NCBI RefSeq assembly: GCF_000568255.1
Contig: NZ_KK037166.1
Coordinates: 2,958,588-2,994,790 of the forward strand
DNA length: 36,203 bases
Source: Kutzneria sp. 744
GTDB lineage: Bacteria; Actinomycetota; Actinomycetes; Mycobacteriales; Pseudonocardiaceae
Reading direction: 5' to 3'
Shown: positions 8,199 to 16,280 of the stretch, in pieces
Layout: each line of letters begins with the position of its first letter
Position numbering within the stretch: the first letter of the stretch is position 1
Position numbers and translations under genes: made by a program
Notes under the pieces: generated by a model
Databases searched by the model: none
Seen by the model: the letters and a program-made list of their open reading frames with translations, nothing else
Told to the model about the DNA's origin: nothing

Positions 8199-10003
8199 CC
8201 GCCGAAGTGCGCGGTCAGCACGCCTTCGCCGCCGGTCAGCCCGGGCAGCAGGCGTTGGAACTCCCGTAGCCGGGCCGTGGGCAGCACCGCCTCGATCACC
8301 GCCGTTCCGTTGCCCAGCAAAGGCGTCCGCGGCAGGCCGTCGTGCTTGGTCAGGGTGGACAGCACCATGGTCAGCGACTCCTCGGGAACCTCCAGCTCGA
8401 TCTCCTCCAGCGGCTCGCACACCACGGTTCCCGCTTGCCGCAACGCCTTGGTCAGCACCAGCGGAGTGAGGTCGCGGAAGTCCGCCGCCACGCTGACCGG
8501 GCTGCAATATCCCGTGTGGGTCAACGTGACCACGCAGTCCTGGATCGGCCAGCCGTGCAGACCTTCTTGGAGCGTCGCGTTGACCGTGTCCTCGATGGCG
8601 GTGAGGAACGCCGCCGGCAGTGATCCACGCTCGGCCTCCAGTCGGAAAGCGGCGGCTTCGCCGGGCTCGACCCGCAGCCCGATCGTCGCCCAGTGCACCG
8701 TCTCCCCCATGCTGATCAGCCCGTGTCCCGTGCCGGCGACACGCTCGACGCAGGCCACCCGTGGCGGAGAGAACTCCGCTGTGACATCGAATTCCTCGGC
8801 CAGTCGGGCCGCGATCACCTCGCGCTGCACCTCGCCGTAGAGGGAGACGACGAGGCTGCCGTGGCGGGGGCCGCGTCGCACGTCGATCAGCGGATCCTGG
8901 TCGGCCAGCCGGCTCAGGCCGTCGAACAGCCGGGCCGGGGATTCGGCCGTCACCACGGTTTCCATGGTCGGCAGGCGGAATCGGTGCCGGCCGTCGGCCG
9001 CGTGCACGCCGAGCCGGTCGCCGACCCGCAGGCCCGGAAGTCCCGTGATGCGGGCGATCCCGCCGGCCGGGATCCGCGCCTGCTCACCGTCGACGTCCCT
9101 CACGCCCGTGGCGACACCGGATTCCGTGACCAGAACGCCGGATCGGTCGCGGCGGGCGAAGGTGACCCGGTCACGCGTGGCCAGAGAGCCCGTGAACAGC
9201 CGGGCCACCGCGGACCGGCCCTTGTCGTGTTCCACCGCGAACACCACGCCGTCCAACTCGCCGCTGGTGTCCGGATCGACGGACGGCAACAGGTCCACGA
9301 TCGCCTTGCGCAGGGCCGCAATACCGACTCCGGTGACCGCCGAGCCGAACAGCACCGGATGCACGAGTCCCCGCCGGGCTTGCGCCTGGAGTTCGCGGCG
9401 CAGCAGCGCCGGGTCGATGCCGTCCACATAGGACTCCAAAGCGGCGTCGCTGTGCTCGGCCAGCACCTCGGCCAGCTCCAGGTCGGGATCGAGGTCGACG
9501 ACGTCCGCCGACTTCGTGCCGAGATCCACCGGGCGGTTCAGGGCAATCGCGCCGGGAGTGAGCTTTCGCCGGATGTCCTGGAGCAGGTCCCTGTGCCGAG
9601 CGCCGACCCGGTCGATCTTGTTCACGAACAGGATCGTGGGCACGCCGGCCGATTTCAGGGTGCGCATGAGCACCCGGGTGTGGGCCTGCACACCCTCCAC
9701 CGCCGACAGCACCAGGATCGCGCCGTCCAGCACGCCCAGCGCGCGTTCCACCTCGGCCACGAAGTCCGTGTGGCCGGGCGTGTCGATGAGGTGCACGCGG
9801 CGGTCGGCCAGGGTGAAGGCGGCGACGGCCGAGCGGATCGTGATCCCCCGGCGGCGCTCCAGGTCCATGCCGTCGGTGGTGGTGTCCCCGTCGTCGACGG
9901 AGCCGAGGCGCTCGATGGCGCCCGAGTCGAACAGAAGTCGTTCGGTGAGGCTGGTCTTACCGGCGTCGACGTGCGCGACGACACCGAGATTGAGCATCCG
10001 CAT
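8174..10003 (-). CDS. TetM/OtrA-like ribosomal protection GTPase (EF-G paralogue)
   Basis: 609 residues, a little shorter than the roughly 640-660 usual for TetM/OtrA. The GTPase motifs are intact: AHVDAGKT (10-17), ERRRGITI (49-56), DTPGH (74-78) and NKID (128-131). EF-G-like domains II-V follow, including GYCSPVS in domain IV, the position of the YSPVS loop that reaches the tetracycline site in TetM. These proteins bind the ribosome in place of EF-G and displace the drug. The N-terminus MRMLNLGVVAHVDAGKT aligns with OtrA-type starts, supporting the ATG at 10003. It is a single-gene unit, divergent from the aldo/keto reductase. It could be intrinsic resistance or self-protection; I see no tetracycline biosynthesis genes here. 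Confidence 0.9.
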   Translation of the reverse strand: MRMLNLGVVAHVDAGKTSLTERLLFDSGAIERLGSVDDGDTTTDGMDLERRRGITIRSAVAAFTLADRRVHLIDTPGHTDFVAEVERALGVLDGAILVLSAVEGVQAHTRVLMRTLKSAGVPTILFVNKIDRVGARHRDLLQDIRRKLTPGAIALNRPVDLGTKSADVVDLDPDLELAEVLAEHSDAALESYVDGIDPALLRRELQAQARRGLVHPVLFGSAVTGVGIAALRKAIVDLLPSVDPDTSGELDGVVFAVEHDKGRSAVARLFTGSLATRDRVTFARRDRSGVLVTESGVATGVRDVDGEQARIPAGGIARITGLPGLRVGDRLGVHAADGRHRFRLPTMETVVTAESPARLFDGLSRLADQDPLIDVRRGPRHGSLVVSLYGEVQREVIAARLAEEFDVTAEFSPPRVACVERVAGTGHGLISMGETVHWATIGLRVEPGEAAAFRLEAERGSLPAAFLTAIEDTVNATLQEGLHGWPIQDCVVTLTHTGYCSPVSVAADFRDLTPLVLTKALRQAGTVVCEPLEEIELEVPEESLTMVLSTLTKHDGLPRTPLLGNGTAVIEAVLPTARLREFQRLLPGLTGGEGVLTAHFGGYKALWNQ

Positions 10004-10131
10004 GCGAGAAGGCGTCCTTGGGTGCGAGTGGGCGACGGCGGATGGGGCCTGTCGTCACTCGGCGCACGGAACCTCCCAGGTAGCGGAGTCCGGACGCTAA
10101 CAGCCGATGTGTTCGATCGCATCCGATTTTG

Positions 10132-10144
10132 TAGGCTGGCCGCA
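10132..10144 (+). promoter_or_regulatory. -10 box TAGGCT for leaderless aldo/keto reductase mRNA
   Basis: TAGGCT at 10132-10137 is followed by 6 nt and then the ATG, with no Shine-Dalgarno. This suits transcription starting at or next to the start codon. No clear -35 is seen. Confidence 0.5.
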
Positions 10145-11127
10145 TGGAGCAACGGGTTTTGGGCCGCACCGGTCGTCAGGTGTCCGTCGTCGGGCTGGGC
10201 ACGTGGCAGCTCGGCGCCGACTGGGGTTCGGTCGACGAGGGCGACGCGCTGGCCGTGCTGGCCGCTTCCGTCGAGGCCGGCGTCACCTTCTTCGACACCG
10301 CCGACGTGTACGGCGACGGGCGCAGCGAGCAGCTCATCGGCCGCTTCCTGCGGGAGAATCCCGACTCCGGCGTGGTCGTGGCGACCAAGATGGGGCGTCG
10401 GCAGGCGCAGGAGGTCGAGCGCTACAACCTGGACAACTTCCGCGCGTGGAACGACCGCTCGCGGGCCAACCTGGGCGTGGACACCCTGGACCTGGTCCAG
10501 CTGCACTGCCCGCCCACCGTCACCTACTCCACCGATCGCGTGTTCGACGCACTGGACACGATGGTCGAGGAGGGCCGGATCGCTTCTTACGGCGTGAGCG
10601 TCGAAACTGTCGACGAGGCCCTCGCCGCCATCGCCCGCGAGCATGTCGCCAGCGTGCAGATCATTCTCAACGCCTTCCGCCTCAAGCCCCTGGAGCGGGT
10701 CCTGCCGGCCGCTCTCGACGCCGGCGTGGGCATCATCGCCCGCGTCCCACTCGCCTCGGGCCTGCTGTCCGGCCGCTACACCCACGACTCCGTCTTCGCT
10801 GCCGACGACCACCGCAACTACAACCGCCGCGGCGAGTCCTTCGACGTCGGCGAGACCTTCTCGGGCGTCGACTACGACACCGGCGTCGAGGCCGCCGTGG
10901 AGTTCTCCGCCCTCGTCCCCGCCGGCACCACCCCGGCCCAGGCCGCCCTGCGCTGGATCATCCAGCAGCCCGGCGTCACCACCGTCATCCCCGGCGCGCG
11001 CAACGTCGCCCAGGCCGAGGCCAACGCCGCCGCGGCCTCGGTTCCCGAGCTGGACGCCGACACCCTCAAGGCCATCGCCGAGCTCTACGACCGCCGCATC
11101 CGGCCCCAGGTGCACGACCGCTGGTGA
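10144..11127 (+). CDS. Aldo/keto reductase
   Basis: A 327-residue (alpha/beta)8 NADPH-dependent oxidoreductase. The catalytic tetrad is visible: Asp51 and Tyr56 in FFDTADVYGDGRSE, Lys83 in VATK, and His122 in LVQLHCPP. The C-terminal IPGARNVAQAEAN matches the phosphate-binding region for NADP. Cytoplasmic reduction of aldehydes or ketones is expected; the natural substrate cannot be named. It sits alone between a divergent ribosomal protection gene and the transglutaminase-like gene, with its own leaderless-type promoter. Confidence 0.93.
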   Translation: MEQRVLGRTGRQVSVVGLGTWQLGADWGSVDEGDALAVLAASVEAGVTFFDTADVYGDGRSEQLIGRFLRENPDSGVVVATKMGRRQAQEVERYNLDNFRAWNDRSRANLGVDTLDLVQLHCPPTVTYSTDRVFDALDTMVEEGRIASYGVSVETVDEALAAIAREHVASVQIILNAFRLKPLERVLPAALDAGVGIIARVPLASGLLSGRYTHDSVFAADDHRNYNRRGESFDVGETFSGVDYDTGVEAAVEFSALVPAGTTPAQAALRWIIQQPGVTTVIPGARNVAQAEANAAAASVPELDADTLKAIAELYDRRIRPQVHDRW

Positions 11128-11168
11128 GGACGACTCAGAACAGGGCCTTCCTTGTCGGCCGTCACCCC

Positions 11169-11207
11169 TTGACTCTGACACCGTGTGAGGGCGTAGACCT
11201 GGGACCG
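11169..11207 (+). promoter_or_regulatory. MerR-type promoter with 19-bp spacer
   Basis: TTGACT (11169-11174) and TAGACC (11194-11199) are separated by exactly 19 bp, and a dyad centred on ACAC-C-GTGT (within 11173-11191) fills the spacer. An over-long spacer with a central dyad is the hallmark of MerR-family activated promoters. The start GTG follows 7 nt after the -10 box. No merR gene lies in the window. Confidence 0.65.
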
Positions 11208-12061
11208 TGAACTTCGCGACGCAGAGCCGATTCTCCGATCCCGGCCGGCATGGCGACTGGCTGGACGACACGCCCGCCGACATCGCCGCGCTGCGGGACA
11301 TCGCCTCCGGCCTGGTGTTCCACCACTGGGCCGGCGGCGATCCCACGGCCCATGGCTTCGAGCCGTCCCGCCTGGCCGAGGTCGACCTCCGCTACGCCGA
11401 GGCGATGCTCGGTCGCCTCCGGGAGCTCGATCCCACCCTTTCGGGCGCCCCTCGCCGCCCCACCGACCGCATTCTCGGCTGTTGCCGCGACTTCACCCTG
11501 CTGTACGTCACCCTCCTTCGCCACCACCGCATCCCCGCCCGCACCCGGGTCGGCTTCGCCGACTACCTGCTGGCGGACTGGCACCTCGACCACGTCGTCG
11601 CCGAGGTCTGGGACGGTTCTCGGTGGCGGCTGGTCGACCCCCAGTTCCCCGCCGACAACGCCCTGCCCGTCGACGTCCTCGACGTCCCCCGCGACCGTTT
11701 CCTCGTCGCCCCCGACGCCTGGCGCGCGCTGCGCTCCGGGGTCCTGGATCCTTCCCGCGTCGTCGTCGCCCCCGACCTGGTCGAGCCCTTCCTGCGCGGT
11801 CTCCCCTACGCCCGCCACAACCTGGCCCTCGACATCGCCGCCCTCAACCAGCACGAGATGCTGCTGTGGGACATCTGGGGCGGCATGAACCTCGACCCGA
11901 CCGTCAGCCCGTCCGACGCCTCCCGCGCCGACGAGCTCGCGGCCCTCGCCCCGTCCGCCCTCCAGGCCGCCTTCGCCGACGACGACCTGCGTGTTCCCCC
12001 GGTGATCCAGTCCCTCAGCCCGACCACCCACACCCTGGCCGAGGTCTCCCTGCGGTCCTGA
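11207..12061 (+). CDS. Transglutaminase-like superfamily protein
   Basis: 284 residues. The putative papain-like triad is Cys in LGCCRDFTLLYVTLLR (about residue 91), His in WHLDHVVAEVW (about 127) and Asp in WRLVDPQFP (about 141), in the order and spacing of bacterial transglutaminase-like cysteine proteases/acyltransferases. The rest is helical with no signal peptide or membrane segment, so it is cytoplasmic. The exact reaction is unknown. The GTG at 11207 is supported by the -10 box 7 nt upstream. The promoter has MerR-type geometry, so expression probably responds to a small molecule or stress sensed by a regulator encoded elsewhere. Confidence 0.85.
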   Translation: MNFATQSRFSDPGRHGDWLDDTPADIAALRDIASGLVFHHWAGGDPTAHGFEPSRLAEVDLRYAEAMLGRLRELDPTLSGAPRRPTDRILGCCRDFTLLYVTLLRHHRIPARTRVGFADYLLADWHLDHVVAEVWDGSRWRLVDPQFPADNALPVDVLDVPRDRFLVAPDAWRALRSGVLDPSRVVVAPDLVEPFLRGLPYARHNLALDIAALNQHEMLLWDIWGGMNLDPTVSPSDASRADELAALAPSALQAAFADDDLRVPPVIQSLSPTTHTLAEVSLRS

Positions 12062-12121
12062 TCGGACGGTGTGCCCGCGACAGCTGTTCGACACCGACAC
12101 AGGGTGATGCCGGCGCCGAAC

Positions 12122-12388
12122 CGACGAGCCGCGTGGCGGCATCGGCTCGCTCAGCAGTACTTCATCGACGAGATCTTGTCGTTGATCCAGCTCAACCCGG
12201 CCCCACCGGGATGTCGAAGTGGAGGGCGGGGAGTTCGGCCACTTCAAGGCGATCCGCCCCCGCGCGCAGGTCGTCACGTTCGAACCGACGGACCCGTTCG
12301 CACGGGTGATGCAGCGTGCGTCTTCGGAGCTGTGGCGCGGGCCTCGCAGACGCCTCACCGCCGGCCGAGCATCTACCGTGGGGCTATG
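12122..12388 (+). pseudogene. Probable frameshifted gene remnant of unknown family
   Basis: This 324-bp interval has no intact gene, but two adjoining segments in different frames both show G/C-ending codons and protein-like sequence. The first, to about 12205, reads RLAQQYFIDEILSLIQLNP. The second, from about 12207, reads DVEVEGGEFGHFKAI, RAQVVTFEPTDPFARV and so on through SSELWR. A single indel near 12200-12212 would join them. I do not recognise the family. It could also be a chance pattern in G+C-rich DNA, or a sequencing error in a small real gene. The end of the second frame runs into the next gene's start. Confidence 0.35.
12374..12386 (+). promoter_or_regulatory. -10 box TACCGT for leaderless SDR mRNA
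   Basis: TACCGT at 12374-12379 ends 6 nt before the ATG at 12386, and no Shine-Dalgarno is seen. Confidence 0.45.
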
Positions 12389-12982
12389 AGGATTCTGCTG
12401 GTGGGTGCGACGGGCAAGCTGGGCACGGCGGTGCACGAGGAACTGGCGGCACGCAAGCACGAGGTGGTGACGGTGGCCCGCAGCGGCGGCGACCTCCGGT
12501 ACGACATCACGGATCCGGCGCAGGTCGCGGACATGTACGGCCAGGTGGGCCAGGTGGACGCGGTGGCGTTCACGGCGGGCACGACGCCGTTCAAGCCGAT
12601 CGAAGAGCTGACGCTGGAGGACTACCAGGCGGCGCTGACGGGTAAGGCGCTGGCCCAGGTGAACCTGGTGCGCGAGGGCCTGGGCCACGTGGCCCCGCGC
12701 GGATCGTTCACGCTGATCACGGGCATCCTGGCCCGCGAGCCGATCCGCACGGGGGCGGCGGCGTCGCTGGCCAACGGCGCGCTGGAGGCGTTCGTCCGGG
12801 CGGCGGCGATCGAGATCGCGCCGCGGCGGATCAACGCGGTGAGCCCGAACGTGTTCACCGAGGCGCTGGACGGCTACGGCGAGTTCTTCCCGGGCATGGG
12901 CTCGGTGTCGCTGGCCGACGTGGCCCAGGCCTACGTCCGATCGGTCGAAGGCCCGCAGACGGGCCAGGTCTACGCGCTCTGA
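12386..12982 (+). CDS. Short SDR-fold NAD(P)-binding protein lacking the YxxxK pair
   Basis: 198 residues, shorter than a classical SDR (about 250). It has the N-terminal nucleotide-binding GATGKLG (7-13), a DITD acidic stretch and TAGTTPF in place of NNAG. In the catalytic region (LITGILAREPIRTGAAASLANGAL) the Tyr and Lys of the YxxxK motif are missing. It is therefore either a degenerate or regulatory SDR, or it uses other residues. Proteins with a similar AxxANGALE region are known in the SDR superfamily from general knowledge. The ATG is supported by the -10 box just upstream. The 3' end overlaps the opposing methyltransferase gene by 13 bp. Confidence 0.85.
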   Translation: MRILLVGATGKLGTAVHEELAARKHEVVTVARSGGDLRYDITDPAQVADMYGQVGQVDAVAFTAGTTPFKPIEELTLEDYQAALTGKALAQVNLVREGLGHVAPRGSFTLITGILAREPIRTGAAASLANGALEAFVRAAAIEIAPRRINAVSPNVFTEALDGYGEFFPGMGSVSLADVAQAYVRSVEGPQTGQVYAL

Positions 12983-13773
12983 CCGTCCACACGGGACGCC
13001 TGCACCAGGTAGCCGTGGCCGACGCCGGGGGTGCCCCGGGGAACCTCGGGGTATCCCCACCGCTCGTACGAACTGCCGACGGCGTCGAACAGGGACGTCT
13101 CACACGACCAGCCGTCGAGCAGCGACTCGGGCTCGTCGGTGCCGAACCGCCAGGTCATGCCCAGGCCGGCGAACCGCTCCAGCATGGGCCGCATCGGCGC
13201 ACTGTCCAGAAGGGACTGACCGACGAAGTCGATGAGCAACCGGCTGCCGGGCGCCGACAGCTCGGTGATGCCGTCGATCAGCCGGCGGACGTCCTCGGCG
13301 GTCAGGTACTGGACCAGCCCCTCCACGGTCCATACCGTCGGCCGTGACGCGTCGAACCCGGCGTCCAGAAGGGCGGGCGCCCACGAGGCGGCCAGGTCGA
13401 CGCCGACGCCGTGGCGCTCGCCCAGAGGCGGCGCGGCGATGAGCTCATCCTTGAGCCGCAACACCTCCGGTCGATCCAGCTCGTACACGACGGCGTCCCG
13501 CAGCACGTCGAGCCGATAGGCCCGGGAGTCCATGCCGGCGGCGACGATCACCAACTGCTCGGGACGCAGCGCAGTGAGCCGGTCGTCGAGGAACCTCGTC
13601 CGCACGGCGATGGTGGAGTTCTCGCCGAACTCCACCATCAGTCGGCGGCCGACGTCGCCGGCCAGGCGGTCGGCGAAGGGATCCACGAACAGGTGATCGG
13701 GGCGCCGGGACTCCAGCGCACGCAGCGCCGCGGTCAGCCGGCCGGTGAGGGCGACCTGGTCGAGTTCGTTCAT
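12970..13773 (-). CDS. Class I SAM-dependent methyltransferase (PPM/leucine carboxyl methyltransferase-like)
   Basis: 267 residues. The N-terminal RxRFLDDRL helix and the VIVAAGMDSRAYRL motif I are characteristic of the PPM/LCMT family that is greatly expanded in actinomycetes. ELDRPEVL supplies the acidic SAM-ribose contact, and TVWTVEGLVQYL is the conserved post-II segment. It likely O-methylates a carboxylate or hydroxyl of a small molecule; the substrate is unknown. It converges on the SDR gene. Upstream, a CAGGCT sequence 7 nt before the ATG resembles a weak leaderless -10. Confidence 0.9.
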   Translation of the reverse strand: MNELDQVALTGRLTAALRALESRRPDHLFVDPFADRLAGDVGRRLMVEFGENSTIAVRTRFLDDRLTALRPEQLVIVAAGMDSRAYRLDVLRDAVVYELDRPEVLRLKDELIAAPPLGERHGVGVDLAASWAPALLDAGFDASRPTVWTVEGLVQYLTAEDVRRLIDGITELSAPGSRLLIDFVGQSLLDSAPMRPMLERFAGLGMTWRFGTDEPESLLDGWSCETSLFDAVGSSYERWGYPEVPRGTPGVGHGYLVQASRVDGQSA

Positions 13774-13846
13774 GGCCCCGAGCCTGCCGTCACGAGACCG
13801 AACGAGCCACTGTCAGCGGCATCCCTGACGGAATCCGAAGTACGAC

Positions 13847-13859
13847 TACCCTGTTCTGG
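13847..13859 (+). promoter_or_regulatory. -10 box TACCCT for leaderless Lrp-like mRNA
   Basis: TACCCT at 13847-13852 ends 6 nt before the GTG at 13859. A CTGACG sequence 16 bp further upstream is a plausible -35. Confidence 0.5.
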
Positions 13860-14797
13860 TGGATTCACTCGACCGGCAGCTGGTGCACGCGCTCGGCGTT
13901 GACGGCCGCGCCTCGTTCAGCCGGATCGCCGCGGCGCTGGACCGCTCCGATCGCACGATCGCGCACCGCTACCACCAACTCCGCGCGGCGGGCCTGCGCG
14001 TGATCGGCGTGGTCAACGCCCGCAAAGCCGGCCACGTGGACTGGCTGGTGCGCATCAGATGCGCCCCCGACGCGGCCGCCACCGTGGCCGCGGCCCTGTC
14101 CCGCCGCGACGACACCAGCTGGGTGGCCATCCTCTCCGGCGGCACGGAGATCACCTGCATCACCCGGATCCGCACGGGCGAGGACTACCTGCTGCTGGAG
14201 CGCCTGGCCCGCACGCCCCGCATCAACGGCGTGACGGCGCACTGCATGCTCCGCGAGCTGGCCGGCGTCGGCGGCTGGCCCGGCCGGGTCTCCGAGCTGA
14301 CGAGCGACCAGATCGAGGCGATCCGCCCACCCCACACCGGAGCGGGCCCCGTCGGCGACCTCACCACTCAGGACTGGGCCCTGCTCGGCGCACTGGCCAT
14401 CGACGGCCGCACAACCTACCCGCGCCTGGCCGCAGTGACCGGCTGGTCGGAATCCACCGTCCGCCGGCGCCTGGCCGAGCTGCTGGCGGCCGAGATCCTG
14501 TACCTCGACGTGGACATCGATCCCGCGCTGTTCGGCTACGGCTGTCAGGCGATCATCTGGCTGACTGTGCGGCCGGCCGCGCTGACCACCGTGGCGCAAA
14601 CGCTTGCCGGTCACCGGGAGATCGCCTTCGCGGCCGCCACCACCGGCGCCAGCAACATCTTCGCCTTCCTGGTCGTGCGCGACCTCGACGGGCTCTACGA
14701 CTACCTGGCCGACCGGATCGGCGGCCTGCCGGGCGTGCTCCAGGTCGACACGGCCCCGCTGGGGCGGCAGGTGAAATCCGCCGGCCGGATCGTGTAG
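13859..14797 (+). CDS. Tandem Lrp/AsnC-family transcription regulator
   Basis: 312 residues, about twice the usual 150. An N-terminal winged helix (LDRQLVHALGVDGRASFSRI, SDRTIAHRYHQLRAAGL) is followed by an effector-like domain. A second helix-turn-helix (DWALLGALAIDGRTTYPRL, SESTVRRRLAELLAA) and a second RAM-like domain (IIWLTVRPAALTTVAQTL) come after it. Two fused Lrp units in one chain occur in actinomycetes. Its target is unknown; the DUF899 gene immediately downstream on the same strand is the nearest candidate. The GTG start is supported by the -10 box placement. Confidence 0.9.
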   Translation: MDSLDRQLVHALGVDGRASFSRIAAALDRSDRTIAHRYHQLRAAGLRVIGVVNARKAGHVDWLVRIRCAPDAAATVAAALSRRDDTSWVAILSGGTEITCITRIRTGEDYLLLERLARTPRINGVTAHCMLRELAGVGGWPGRVSELTSDQIEAIRPPHTGAGPVGDLTTQDWALLGALAIDGRTTYPRLAAVTGWSESTVRRRLAELLAAEILYLDVDIDPALFGYGCQAIIWLTVRPAALTTVAQTLAGHREIAFAAATTGASNIFAFLVVRDLDGLYDYLADRIGGLPGVLQVDTAPLGRQVKSAGRIV

Positions 14798-14850
14798 AGA
14801 ATCGCGAACCGGCTCCGACCAAGGGGTGACCGACCCGAAAAGGAGCCGTG

Positions 14851-15465
14851 ATGAAGGTTGTGGAGCCCGAGCAGTGGCAGGCCGCGCTCAAGGAGCTGCA
14901 GGTCCGTGAGCAGGAGCTGGCCGCCGTCCAGGAATCCGTCCGCACCGCCCGCCAGCAGCTGCCGGTGGTCCGCGTGGACAAGAAGTACGTCTTCCGGGGC
15001 GCCGACGGCGAGGTGAGCCTGCTCGACCTGTTCGAGGGCCGTCGCCAGCTCATCGTCTACCACTTCATGTTCGACCCGAGCTGGCAGCAGGGCTGCAAGT
15101 GGTGTTCCTACCTGGTCGACAACATCGGCCACCTGTCGCACCTGCACGTCCGCGACACCACGCTGGCCCTGGTGTCCCGGGCCCAGATCGAGAAGATCCT
15201 GCCGTTCCGCGAGCGCATGGGCTGGACCGTGCCGTGGTACTCCTCGCACGACAGCGACTTCAACGATGATTTCTCGGCGACAGTGGACAAGACGGAGCAG
15301 GGTGGGGCCAGCGTCTTCCTCCGCGAGGGCGACGACATCTACCACACCTACTCGGGCTTCGGGGAGTCGATGGACATGGTCCACACCATCGACAACTACC
15401 TGGACCTCACTCCGCTGGGCCGCGGCAGCAGCATGAGCTGGCTGCGTCACCACGACGGGTACTGA
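14851..15465 (+). CDS. DUF899 (thioredoxin-fold) family protein
   Basis: 204 residues. The N-terminal 45 residues are a charged, probably coiled helix (WQAALKELQVREQELAAVQ). A thioredoxin-like core follows with LIVYHFMFDPSWQQGCKWCSYLVDN, where two Cys are spaced C-x-x-C, then FRERMGWTVPWYSS and a C-terminal YHTYSGFGESMDM, all typical of DUF899. The biochemical role of the family is not established; a redox or peroxide-related function is only suggested by the fold. The ATG at 14851 is preferred over the adjoining GTG because AAGGAG lies 5 nt upstream. Confidence 0.88.
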   Translation: MKVVEPEQWQAALKELQVREQELAAVQESVRTARQQLPVVRVDKKYVFRGADGEVSLLDLFEGRRQLIVYHFMFDPSWQQGCKWCSYLVDNIGHLSHLHVRDTTLALVSRAQIEKILPFRERMGWTVPWYSSHDSDFNDDFSATVDKTEQGGASVFLREGDDIYHTYSGFGESMDMVHTIDNYLDLTPLGRGSSMSWLRHHDGY

Positions 15466-15485
15466 CCGGTCCCGGTTGGACGAAC

Positions 15486-15491
15486 TACCAT
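15486..15491 (+). promoter_or_regulatory. -10 box TACCAT upstream of the hydrolase-catalase pair
   Basis: TACCAT would place transcription start near 15498, giving a short leader that carries a GGGGGG Shine-Dalgarno before the ATG at 15513. A GTG at 15495 is an alternative in-frame start but lies too close to the box. Confidence 0.35.
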
Positions 15492-15512
15492 GGCGTGAAC
15501 CGGGGGGACGCC

Positions 15513-16280
15513 ATGGAGTGGGACATTCGGGTGCACGGCCCGCGCGACGCGGCGGCCTCCGTGCTGCTGCTGTCGGGCGGGCTGAGCACCGCCGAGTTCT
15601 ACGCCGAAGTGGTGGCCAGGCCCGAACTGGCCGGCCTCAGACTGGTCGCCGCCACGCTGCCCGGCCACGGCGGTTCGCCGCCGCCGGAGGATCCGGGCGT
15701 CGAGGCGTGCGCGCACGAGGCCATGAAGCTGGCCACCGAGCACGACTGCGCGGTGGTCCTGGGCTACAGCATGGGCGCCAACGTGGCGCTGGAGATGGCC
15801 GCGACCGAGGGCTTCACCGGCCCGATCGTCCTGCTGGGGCCCAGTTTCTCCGTCCGCGACGAGCTGCTGACGCTGCGCGTGCTCGACCGGCTGGCGCTCG
15901 TGCTGGGCTCGCTGCCGTACCGGATCATGCTGGGGTTCACGGATGTGGCGCTCAGTGCCGCACAACTGCCGCCGGAGCGGCGAAACGTGCTCGGAAACGA
16001 GGTGCGGAAGAACAGTCCGGTCCAGATCAGGCGGCTGATCCGGGCGTATCTGGGCTACCTTCGGGGACACGGGTCCGTCGCCTCGCGGCTGTGTGACACC
16101 GGTGTGCCGACCTGGGTCGTGCACGCCGAACGCGGCGACGGCGGGCTCACCGCGGCCGAGCGCCGCACCCTGACCGCCTCTGCCACCACCACAGTGGTGA
16201 CCGTGCCGGGCACGAGTTGGTTCCTGCCCAACGAGAAGCCCGAGCTGGTCGCCGGCCTGATCCTCGGAGCGCTACCTTGA
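15513..16280 (+). CDS. Alpha/beta hydrolase-fold protein
   Basis: 255 residues. An oxyanion-hole-type LLLSGGLST lies near the N-terminus, LPGHGGS follows strand 4, and the nucleophile elbow GYSMG carries Ser86. The expected C-terminal catalytic His is not obvious: the place where GxxHF normally stands reads PGTSWFLPNEKPE. Hydrolytic activity is therefore uncertain. A GGGGGG stretch precedes the ATG. Its stop codon overlaps the next gene's start as TTGA, so the two are probably co-translated. Confidence 0.85.
   Translation: MEWDIRVHGPRDAAASVLLLSGGLSTAEFYAEVVARPELAGLRLVAATLPGHGGSPPPEDPGVEACAHEAMKLATEHDCAVVLGYSMGANVALEMAATEGFTGPIVLLGPSFSVRDELLTLRVLDRLALVLGSLPYRIMLGFTDVALSAAQLPPERRNVLGNEVRKNSPVQIRRLIRAYLGYLRGHGSVASRLCDTGVPTWVVHAERGDGGLTAAERRTLTASATTTVVTVPGTSWFLPNEKPELVAGLILGALP

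Noticed and set aside
8693-10597. A 634-residue plus-strand frame
   Set aside because: It is antisense to the ribosomal protection gene with intact G motifs and then out of frame with the aldo/keto reductase.
11137-11160. Possible terminator after the first aldo/keto reductase
   Set aside because: GGCC-TTCCTTGTC-GGCC gives only a 4-bp stem with no T-run.
16184-16200. Hairpin-like CACCAC/GTGGTG near the hydrolase 3' end
   Set aside because: It lies inside coding sequence (Thr/Val repeats) and has no T-run; it is probably a codon-level coincidence.
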